Assembly: GCA_025655635.1 (NCBI GenBank)
Contig: JAHXIM010000211.1
Coordinates: 1-8,244 of the forward strand
Length of the DNA: 8,244 nt
Source: a gamma proteobacterium symbiont of Lucinoma myriamae
GTDB lineage: Bacteria > Pseudomonadota > Gammaproteobacteria > GRL18
Direction of reading: 5' to 3'
The position numbers and the translations under genes were made by a program. Position 1 is the first letter of the stretch. Every line of letters begins with the position of its first letter. Under the pieces are notes generated by a model. That model was not told where the DNA came from. It saw only the letters and a list, made by a program, of their open reading frames with translations, and made no database searches. Below are positions 1 through 4,586 of this stretch, one piece after another.

Positions 1-83
1 TGACAGGTAAGTCTTTGGCGAACCTTATGAGTGCTCTCATGAACCGATTAGTTCCGAGGTTGAGTTAAAAGGGGAACACTGAT
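1..83 (+). other. Unassigned structured-looking segment abutting the FlhG-like fragment
   Basis: This segment does not code for the missing FlhG half: all three forward frames contain stops. It can fold. The arms TTATGAG and CTCATGA form a 7-bp stem around TGCT at 25-42, GAAC/GTTC can pair at 41-44 with 51-54, and AACC (21-24) can pair with GGTT (58-61). By eye, GGCGAACCTTATGAG followed by CCGAGGTTGAG recalls the distal domain I/II region of bacterial group II introns. The stretch GTTAAAAGGGGAACAC also recalls part of a cobalamin riboswitch core. Neither match is complete: no domain V hairpin and no B12-box are present. The assignment is left open. Confidence 0.25.
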
Positions 84-767
84 GACTTATTGGTTGATAC
101 TGCCGCTGGAATTGATAAAACAAATATAAGCTTTATTTTAGCTGCGCCCTACCTGCTGCTGACAATCACAGATGAACCTACTTCATTAACGGATGCTTTT
201 TCTTTACTTCGGGTATTAAAAAAATCTCAGTTTAATAGGCCGGTACTGGTCATTGTTAATATGAGTAAGAGTCAGCGTGCAGCACAGGCAACCTTTAAAC
301 GTTTTAAAATGGCGGTGAATAAATACCTGCAATTACCACGAGTATTCTATGTTGGTTCTGTGTTAGCAGATAAAAATGTACCAATCTCAATTTTTAAACA
401 ACAACCCATTTTACTGAATTCTCCTGATTCACCAGCAAGTGAGTGTGTTACTCAGATTTGTCAGCGTTTGTTGACGGCATTCAGTAAAGAAAATATAAAA
501 GATAAAAATAACACTCCGTTTAGTGATTATTTTGCTGATTTAGCGGCTGATGATGAAATAAATGAAGCATTAATTGATGAAGAACTTGTATCAATACCGG
601 AAAGTACTCAACCAATGCATGAACAGCCTTTTTTAAAAGCAAAAAACTCTAGTGATAATTTTATCGACACTGAAGTAGAGTCAGAGGAAACAGATTCATT
701 ACATGCAGGTTTACTGCAAGCGAGTTATATTGCAAGTTTATTGGGTGAAAAATTAAAAAACCCGTAA
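69..767 (+). CDS. FlhG/MinD-like ATPase, C-terminal part only (5' half missing)
   Basis: The protein resembles the second half of FlhG/YlxH-type (MinD/ParA superfamily) ATPases. The Walker B-like DLLVDTAAG is encoded at about 84-110, followed by TDEPTSLTDAF (about 168-200), the usual FlhG continuation, then a VLVIVNM strand and a PDSPAS stretch. Family members run about 270-300 residues with the GKGGVGKS Walker A near the N-terminus; here that half is absent. An in-frame TAA at 66-68 closes the frame, and conservation starts abruptly near position 84. The TTG at 90 falls inside the conserved strand and cannot be the native start. After the ATPase fold comes an Asp/Glu/Ser-rich tail, then a final hydrophobic helix. 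FlhG regulates flagellar placement and number, but no flagellar gene is visible here. It is probably a pseudogene, an interrupted gene or an assembly-edge fragment. The family call is fairly sure; the state of the gene is not. Confidence 0.6.
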   Translation, partial: KGNTDDLLVDTAAGIDKTNISFILAAPYLLLTITDEPTSLTDAFSLLRVLKKSQFNRPVLVIVNMSKSQRAAQATFKRFKMAVNKYLQLPRVFYVGSVLADKNVPISIFKQQPILLNSPDSPASECVTQICQRLLTAFSKENIKDKNNTPFSDYFADLAADDEINEALIDEELVSIPESTQPMHEQPFLKAKNSSDNFIDTEVESEETDSLHAGLLQASYIASLLGEKLKNP

Positions 768-796
768 CTGCTGAACAAATACAGTGTACGGGTTTT
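757..796. terminator. Bidirectional intrinsic terminator between converging genes
   Basis: A perfect 10-bp inverted repeat, AAAACCCGTA at 757-766 and TACGGGTTTT at 787-796, has a 20-base loop. The left arm overlaps the stop codon (765-767) of the FlhG-like frame. Read on the plus strand, the stem ends in GGGTTTT then ATTATA; read on the minus strand it ends in GGGTTTTTTAATTTTT, the stronger U-tract. It can therefore end both the plus-strand FlhG-like transcript and the minus-strand sulfur-globule-like transcript. Confidence 0.7.
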
Positions 797-807
797 ATTA
801 TAAATCC

Positions 808-830
808 AATGACCAGCAACGCTGGTCGTT
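808..830. terminator. Second hairpin directly downstream of the sulfur-globule-like gene
   Basis: GACCAGC (811-817) and GCTGGTC (821-827) pair around AAC. The stem extends through a T-G wobble and two A-T pairs to 10 bp. It lies 5 bases past the minus-strand stop. In the minus direction it is followed by a mixed ATTGGATTTATAAT, a poor U-tract. It may protect the mRNA 3' end or act as an auxiliary terminator ahead of the stronger one at 757-796. Confidence 0.4.
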
Positions 831-835
831 AAAAT

Positions 836-1243
836 TTATTTAGCTGCTGGTGCAACTGGAGCTTGTGCTGGACGTGGGTAGTAGCCATAGCCTTGCTGGT
901 TAGAATAATTATTATAACCATTGAAACGATTATCCATATTGTTGTAACCATTGTAGCTGCTGTTGCTGTTGCCATTGCCATAAGCAGAACCACGAGTATT
1001 AGCATTTCCACGACCACGACCGCGAGCTTTGATAGTAATTTCAAAGTCGCCATCTGCATCCATATCACCAGAACCGTCGCCCCAACCATTGCCATAGCCA
1101 TTACCAGAAGCATTGTTGTTCATGTTGTTATAACCATTGCCATTCCAGTTAGTGTTAGAGTTGCTGTCATCACCCCACCAGGCATTAGCAGTCATAGAAA
1201 CAGCAGAAGCGGCGATTGCAGCAGCAATAATTAATTTTTTCAT
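836..1243 (-). CDS. Secreted Asn/Gly/Tyr-rich protein, sulfur globule protein-like
   Basis: This 135-residue protein resembles the small envelope proteins of sulfur globules in purple sulfur and other sulfur-oxidising bacteria, which coat zero-valent sulfur deposits outside the cytoplasm. It has a clear Sec signal peptide (residues 1-21, MKK, an Ala-rich core, cleavage at ANA|WW). The mature part has four zones: an Asn/Gly/Trp-rich start (22-55), an acidic DMDADGD turn (about 60-66), FEITIKARGRGRG (about 67-79), then an Asn/Gly/Tyr-rich stretch ending in an Ala/Pro tail (PAQAPVAPAAK). The AWWGDD opening, the acidic-to-GRGRG transition and the Pro/Ala tail match my memory of this family. There is no cysteine. 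ATG at 1243 has a good Shine-Dalgarno (GGAGAG, 7 bases upstream). The coding bias produces long antisense open frames that are not genes. Adjacent tusA fits a sulfur role. Another low-complexity secreted protein is the main alternative. Confidence 0.72.
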   Translation of the reverse strand: MKKLIIAAAIAASAVSMTANAWWGDDSNSNTNWNGNGYNNMNNNASGNGYGNGWGDGSGDMDADGDFEITIKARGRGRGNANTRGSAYGNGNSNSSYNGYNNMDNRFNGYNNYSNQQGYGYYPRPAQAPVAPAAK

Positions 1244-1324
1244 TTTTATACTCTCCAGTATTTATTTATTTTTGTATGTGTTTTTGTATTGATTATTTTT
1301 TATTTTGTCGTTCAATATGTGGAC

Positions 1325-1353
1325 AGTATATTAGGTTTAATTAATATTAGCAA
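1325..1353 (-). promoter_or_regulatory. Predicted sigma-70 promoter of the sulfur-globule-like gene
   Basis: On the minus strand, TTGCTA (1348-1353) and TATACT (1325-1330) are separated by exactly 17 bases, close to the sigma-70 consensus. The implied start near 1318 gives an AT-rich leader of about 75 bases before the ATG. This would let the gene be expressed apart from the tusA unit upstream, as expected for an abundant structural protein. Confidence 0.5.
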
Positions 1354-1368
1354 TGGTTAATATTAATT
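1339..1368. repeat. Perfect 11-bp A/T palindrome over the -35 box (possible operator)
   Basis: AATTAATATTA (1339-1349) and TAATATTAATT (1358-1368) are exact reverse complements with an 8-base gap. The predicted -35 hexamer (1348-1353) sits in the gap and the inner left arm. On the minus strand no U-tract follows, so it is not a terminator for tusA. A dimeric regulator site is the simplest reading, but chance is not negligible in such AT-rich DNA. Confidence 0.4.
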
Positions 1369-1382
1369 TTTAATTTTTTTCT

Positions 1383-1628
1383 CTAGTCCTGATTAATGAC
1401 TCTAATGGTGATAATTATTTCGTGGTCCTGTTCTTTAATTTCAGTGACCTCGTGACCATTAATCCGACACCAGGCTGGAATGTCCATTTTTGCTCCGGGA
1501 TCAGTACTGGTGACAGTTAACAGATCACCTGAGTGTAATTTGTTAACAGCATCCTGAGTGCGGATTACTGGTAATGGACAAAGAAGGCGGCGGGCATCCA
1601 ATTGGTGTTCTGTTATATCATTACTCAT
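1383..1628 (-). CDS. tusA: TusA-family sulfur carrier protein
   Basis: An 81-residue TusA/SirA-family protein. TusA carries a persulfide on a single cysteine and delivers it to acceptors in tRNA thiolation and, in sulfur oxidisers, to the Dsr or Hdr-like pathways. The family CPxP motif is present as LLCPLPVIRTQ, with the sulfur-carrying Cys at residue 17. The rest matches the small alpha/beta fold: the LTVTSTDPGAKMDIPAWCRINGHE stretch is typical, and family length is about 75-85 residues. The start is ATG at 1628-1626, not the in-frame GTG at 1637-1635. AAGGAG lies 8 bases before the ATG but overlaps the GTG. This ATG overlaps the TGA of the upstream thiouridylase-like gene (ATGA), so the two are co-transcribed and probably translationally coupled. 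TusA paralogs are hard to tell apart by sequence, so which pathway it serves is inferred from its neighbours. Confidence 0.85.
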   Translation of the reverse strand: MSNDITEHQLDARRLLCPLPVIRTQDAVNKLHSGDLLTVTSTDPGAKMDIPAWCRINGHEVTEIKEQDHEIIITIRVINQD

Positions 1629-2683
1629 ACCAGCCACTCCTTTTTAATGGCATCAGTGGCCATAGGAGCAATGCTGTATTCCTGTTCAGTGCCATCTGTT
1701 TGACGAATATTTAAGGTCACTTGCGGTGAATTTTTCCCCTGACTATATCGGGCAACTAATGCAAGCGCCTGATTGAGTTCTTCGTCGGACTTAAATTCTC
1801 CATCAACAAGACAAAGTGCGCCGGGATGACTGGTAGGGAAAATAGATACAAACTGATTTTTATAGCCCTGCATGAAGTTGTTTTCACCTTCTTCACGGCC
1901 AATAATAATTTTTAGATGAGGCGCCAGACGAAAATGTCGTCCCATTTTAAGCATAATAATATCATCCAGCTCATAGTCACGACTAGGTCGGTTGGTCCAC
2001 ATGTCCTGTAATTTAACAGCATAATTTTCATCCGTTAACATACAACAACCACCTGCAGGCTGGGCATAGTCTTTAAAACCGAATTGTGCGGCCAAAGCCA
2101 TTTGCGGCTTACGGGTTCGGCCGCTAAAGTCATACAGCTTTTCCCGATCCAGCCAGCCTTCACGTTCTGGTAAGGTTGGAGGTAATTGCCGTGCGCTCAG
2201 TGGTCTGACCAGCAGATCATCGCCGCCGGACTCTTTTGCCACGATGGGCATGGTTTCACGGCGCTGCGACATGGGGCGCTGGCCGACAACCTCACCGGTA
2301 ATAATAAAATCAAAGTCATGTTCCTTGAGCCATTCGACGGCTTTTTTAACCATAAATGTTTTGCAGTCAAGACAGGGGTTAACGTTTTTACCATAGCCAT
2401 GAACAGGGTTCAGGAGAATATCTTTATATTCATCCACCACATCAACGATATGTAATTTGATACCTAACTGTTCAGCTACCCAAAGTGCATTATTACGTTT
2501 TTGCTTGTCTTTATGCTTTTTGCGGATGGCATGGGTATGACCTTCAACACAGAATCCGGTAAAAAAATTGATTCCTTCAACATGAATACCTTGTTCCTGG
2601 ATCACTTTAACAGCCAGCATGGAGTCCAGACCGCCTGAAATTAATGCGACTGCTTTACGTTGTTTTTCATGCTGCTGTTTCAT
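1625..2683 (-). CDS. PP-loop ATPase, tRNA thiouridylase-like (MnmA/ThiI-related)
   Basis: This 352-residue cytoplasmic protein has an N-terminal PP-loop, SGGLDS at residues 16-21, which adenylates a substrate. That is the signature of MnmA, ThiI and related tRNA thiolation enzymes. Further features are CLDC at 104-107, TGEVVGQRPMSQRR at 129-142, and GGCCML with C213/C214. The positions of C104/C107 and C213 recall the catalytic cysteines of MnmA, or the three-cysteine iron-sulfur sites of cluster-dependent thiolases. The C-terminal third (about 220-352) is a separate domain, perhaps the NFACT-R-like RNA-binding type seen in such proteins; that part is from memory. It is not canonical MnmA: the usual N-terminal GMSGGVDS and central motifs differ. 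The start is ATG at 2683, with only a weak GAG upstream. tusA overlaps its stop by 4 bases, which supports a TusA-fed sulfur transfer. The exact substrate, tRNA position or other, is unknown. Confidence 0.75.
   Translation of the reverse strand: MKQQHEKQRKAVALISGGLDSMLAVKVIQEQGIHVEGINFFTGFCVEGHTHAIRKKHKDKQKRNNALWVAEQLGIKLHIVDVVDEYKDILLNPVHGYGKNVNPCLDCKTFMVKKAVEWLKEHDFDFIITGEVVGQRPMSQRRETMPIVAKESGGDDLLVRPLSARQLPPTLPEREGWLDREKLYDFSGRTRKPQMALAAQFGFKDYAQPAGGCCMLTDENYAVKLQDMWTNRPSRDYELDDIIMLKMGRHFRLAPHLKIIIGREEGENNFMQGYKNQFVSIFPTSHPGALCLVDGEFKSDEELNQALALVARYSQGKNSPQVTLNIRQTDGTEQEYSIAPMATDAIKKEWLV
1637..1642 (-). promoter_or_regulatory. Ribosome binding site that sets the tusA start
   Basis: AAGGAG on the minus strand lies inside the end of the upstream gene, 8 bases before the ATG at 1628. 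It overlaps the competing GTG at 1637, which rules that GTG out as a start. Confidence 0.7.
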
Positions 2684-2725
2684 ATATCCGGCTCATTTTG
2701 TATGGTAAAAAATAAAGAAGCGGAC

Positions 2726-2734
2726 ATTATATCA
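2726..2734 (-). promoter_or_regulatory. Extended -10 promoter of the thiouridylase-tusA unit
   Basis: On the minus strand the sequence TGATATAAT is a perfect TATAAT preceded by the extended -10 TGn. There is no good -35 (TGAATA at 17 bases spacing is weak), which an extended -10 can compensate. The predicted start near 2719 gives a leader of about 36 bases. Confidence 0.5.
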
Positions 2735-2835
2735 AAAAAACAGAGGACTATTCAGACTCTATTAAATCAATATCATGATTTACTATTGACATCTTGTTAT
2801 TGTCATGTGATTTATATTAGAGGAAGGGTGATATT

Positions 2836-2892
2836 ATGATGAATCTCTTAGGGGAGAGTCTGGCTGAATTTAATATCAGCCAGAGAGCTTGA
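2836..2892 (+). CDS. Possible 18-residue small ORF, intergenic and antisense to its neighbours
   Basis: ATG ATG begins an 18-codon frame (MMNLLGESLAEFNISQRA) ending in TGA. A strong Shine-Dalgarno-like AGGAAGG lies 8 bases upstream, and a TTGACA sits at about 2786-2791, though no -10 is well spaced from it. The last third of the frame is also the 9-bp hairpin at 2859-2884. No known family is recognised. It may be chance; the ribosome site is the only strong sign. Confidence 0.2.
   Translation: MMNLLGESLAEFNISQRA
2859..2884. terminator. 9-bp perfect hairpin downstream of the DUF302 gene
   Basis: TCTGGCTGA (2859-2867) and TCAGCCAGA (2876-2884) pair perfectly around an 8-base loop, 11 bases past the DUF302 stop. 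On the minus strand the stem is followed by CTCTCCCC, with no U-tract. On the plus strand GAATTTTATTT follows after a short gap. It is a likely 3' end hairpin for the DUF302 mRNA, though a weak intrinsic terminator. Confidence 0.4.
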
Positions 2893-2895
2893 ATT

Positions 2896-3357
2896 TTATT
2901 TAGCAGCCTTAGTGGCAAAATCAGAAAACTTATTTAAAGCGCCAGTCATTTTTTTGATTACTGCCGGAGTATCATTTATTGCATGACGTTTAGCAATATA
3001 GTCGGGAGAATTATAGGCCAGCCAGACTTTGCCTTCTTTATCTTTCCAGGCAATCGCTTTGAGTGGTAAATCAATAGCTGCTTTTGGCTGGCTTAACATC
3101 AGTGGTGTACCTAATTTCGGGTTGCCGAAAATAAGTAATTCTGTTGGTTCCAGGTCAATACCCACACCTTTAGCGCCTTTAGCATGATTAATTCGGGTGA
3201 AAATAGTAATGCCTTTTTTCTTCATAATAGTTTCCATACGATCCAGTGTTTCAGCAACACTATAGGTGCTGGGTTTTACCACTAAGCCATCATCTGCATG
3301 GCTGATGAGAGCAATGCACAATAAAAAAAGCATCAGACCTGTTTGTATGAGTTTCAT
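2896..3357 (-). CDS. Exported DUF302-family protein
   Basis: A 153-residue protein with a Sec signal peptide (residues 1-21: MK, a Leu/Ile-rich core, SHA|DD), so the mature form is likely periplasmic. It is not a lipoprotein, because Leu precedes the only Cys. The mature part matches the DUF302 family: SVAETLDRM followed by a helix, then GITIFTRINHAKGAKGVG, the core LLIFGNPKLGTPLM at about 74-87, and LPLKAIAWKDKEGKVWLAYNSPDYIAKRH. DUF302 has no settled function. It is common in sulfur oxidisers and other proteobacteria, often near redox or metal genes. The start chosen is ATG at 3357, not the upstream TTG at 3363, because AAAGGGA sits 6 bases from the ATG and directly against the TTG. It runs divergently from glyQ. 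I see no clear promoter; TATAAC at about 3399-3394 on the minus strand is the best -10 candidate. Confidence 0.8.
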   Translation of the reverse strand: MKLIQTGLMLFLLCIALISHADDGLVVKPSTYSVAETLDRMETIMKKKGITIFTRINHAKGAKGVGIDLEPTELLIFGNPKLGTPLMLSQPKAAIDLPLKAIAWKDKEGKVWLAYNSPDYIAKRHAINDTPAVIKKMTGALNKFSDFATKAAK

Positions 3358-3363
3358 TTTCAA

Positions 3364-3370
3364 TCCCTTT
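3364..3370 (-). promoter_or_regulatory. Ribosome binding site that sets the DUF302 start
   Basis: AAAGGGA on the minus strand lies 6 bases before the ATG at 3357. It leaves no spacing for the in-frame TTG at 3363, so the shorter start is preferred. Confidence 0.6.
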
Positions 3371-3442
3371 ATTTATGTTTTTAGAGTGTGTAAGTTATAG
3401 ACCTTGTGAAATGATAAAATCTTTCAAAATAGAGGCCTAAAA

Positions 3443-3473
3443 TACACATGTTAGTTCAGGTTTAAGGTATAAT
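3443..3473 (+). promoter_or_regulatory. Predicted glyQ operon promoter
   Basis: A perfect TATAAT lies at 3468-3473. The -35 is weak: TACACA at 3443-3448 with a long 19-base spacer is the best match. The predicted start near 3480 leaves a leader of about 80 bases, containing the palindrome at 3485-3510. I see no T-box or glycine riboswitch in this leader; it is too short and A-rich. Confidence 0.45.
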
Positions 3474-3484
3474 CTGCTGTTATT

Positions 3485-3510
3485 TTATAAAAAATCAGCT
3501 TTTTTTATAA
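3485..3510. repeat. Perfect 10-bp A/T inverted repeat in the glyQ leader
   Basis: TTATAAAAAA (3485-3494) and TTTTTTATAA (3501-3510) are exact reverse complements around TCAGCT. It lies just after the predicted transcription start of glyQ. As RNA it would form a weak A-U hairpin; as DNA it is an operator-like palindrome. No U-tract follows on the plus strand. Confidence 0.4.
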
Positions 3511-3560
3511 ACAACAGAACTTTAACCGCTATTAACCAAAAAAAGAAACCAGATAAAACC

Positions 3561-4520
3561 ATGTCCGTAAAAACCGTATCAGATACAATGATAGCATCCA
3601 GTGCACCGGATGTTTCTACTTTTCAGGGGCTCATCCTGGCACTTCAGACTTATTGGGCAGAAAAAGGCTGTGTCTTACAACAACCCTATGATATGGAAAT
3701 GGGCGCCGGCACATTCCACCCGGCAACATTCTTACGCGCCATTGGGCCAGAGCCCTGGAGTGCTGCCTATGTTCAGCCTTGTCGTCGCCCAACTGATGGC
3801 CGTTATGGTGAAAATCCTAACCGCCTGCAGCATTATTATCAGTTTCAGGTGGTGATAAAACCATCACCTCTGGAAATTCAGGAACTCTATCTGGGCTCAT
3901 TAAAAATGCTGGGTCTGGATCCGCTGGTACATGATATTCGCTTTGTTGAAGATAACTGGGAGTCACCTACTCTTGGCGCATGGGGGCTGGGCTGGGAAGT
4001 CTGGCTTAATGGTATGGAAGTGACTCAGTTTACCTATTTTCAGCAAGTCGGTGGTCTGGAATGTAAGCCTGTTACCGGTGAAATTACCTATGGTCTGGAA
4101 CGTATTGCCATGTATCTGCAAGGCGTTGAAAGTATTTATGACCTGGTCTGGACTGACGGGCCGCTGGGTAAAGTCACTTATGGTGATGTATTTCATCAGA
4201 ATGAAGTTGAGATGTCTGCCTATAATTTTGAACAGGCACCTGTTGATGCATTGTTCGGCCAGTTTGATCACCTTGAGGCAGAAAGTAAGCGTCTGATTGA
4301 AGAAAACTTACCGCTGCCTGCTTATGAAATGATGGTTAAAGCCTCTCATGCGTTTAACTTACTGGATGCTCGTCATGCTATCTCAGTGACAGAACGAGCG
4401 CGTTTTATTGGTCGGGTACGGGGCTTATCAAGAGCGGTTGCTCAAGCCTATTTTGATCGCCGTGAAGCATTGGGCTTTCCTATGCTTAATAAGAAAAAAG
4501 TAGATAACAACTGGGTTTAG
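3561..4520 (+). CDS. glyQ: Glycyl-tRNA synthetase alpha subunit
   Basis: This is the catalytic alpha subunit of the bacterial tetrameric (alpha2-beta2) class II glycyl-tRNA synthetase, which attaches glycine to tRNA-Gly in the cytoplasm. At 319 residues it is slightly longer than E. coli GlyQ (303), with about 12 extra N-terminal residues. Family landmarks are FQGLILALQTYW (21-32), the motif 2 region RRPTDGRYGENPNR (75-88), FVEDNWESPTLGAWGLGWE (128-146), and motif 3 GEITYGLER (173-181). The ISVTERARF and REALGFPM C-terminal stretches are also typical. The start ATG at 3561 has no strong Shine-Dalgarno. An internal ATG at 3588 would give a length closer to E. coli but has no ribosome site either. 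It is followed after 66 bases by glyS, its obligate partner, on the same transcript. Confidence 0.97.
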   Translation: MSVKTVSDTMIASSAPDVSTFQGLILALQTYWAEKGCVLQQPYDMEMGAGTFHPATFLRAIGPEPWSAAYVQPCRRPTDGRYGENPNRLQHYYQFQVVIKPSPLEIQELYLGSLKMLGLDPLVHDIRFVEDNWESPTLGAWGLGWEVWLNGMEVTQFTYFQQVGGLECKPVTGEITYGLERIAMYLQGVESIYDLVWTDGPLGKVTYGDVFHQNEVEMSAYNFEQAPVDALFGQFDHLEAESKRLIEENLPLPAYEMMVKASHAFNLLDARHAISVTERARFIGRVRGLSRAVAQAYFDRREALGFPMLNKKKVDNNWV

Positions 4521-4586
4521 TAAATAAAGTTATTACTGCAATATGATAGAAACAGTCAGATAAAGAATTATAGAAGAGTTAAAACA

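Noticed and set aside
3..68. TGKS at the start of the window as the Walker A motif of the FlhG-like protein
   Set aside because: The context is not GKGGVGKS, and it lies only about 30 codons before the Walker B motif instead of about 100; the frame then stops at 66-68.
1..86. 3' end of a group II intron spliced to the FlhG-like exon at about position 86
   Set aside because: A bulged A at 78 in a possible stem (51-55 with 73-77) is suggestive, but no 34-base domain V hairpin with a GNRA loop and AGC triad is present upstream, so the intron end cannot be supported.
829..1234. Long overlapping open frames on both strands across the sulfur-globule-like gene
   Set aside because: They arise from the repetitive Asn/Gly codon pattern (AAC/GGT). 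The frame with signal peptide, Shine-Dalgarno and family-like composition is the one at 836-1243 on the minus strand; the others give low-complexity Val/Ile/Thr or Met/Val strings without ribosome sites.
836..1243. Short tandem repeats (AAC/GGT-like units) taken as a CRISPR or VNTR
   Set aside because: There is no regular repeat-spacer spacing. The periodicity is codon-level and comes from Asn/Gly-rich protein sequence.
1626..1637. GTG at 1637 as the tusA start
   Set aside because: It overlaps the Shine-Dalgarno AAGGAG itself; the ATG at 1628 has proper 8-base spacing and an ATGA overlap.
2186..2455. Plus-strand open frame inside the thiouridylase-like gene, and similar frames inside glyQ, glyS and gmhB
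   Set aside because: All lie fully inside strong family-matching genes, lack ribosome sites and show no recognisable motif.
3358..3363. TTG at 3363 as the DUF302 start
   Set aside because: There is no spacing to the AAAGGGA site; the ATG at 3357 fits and gives a normal signal peptide.
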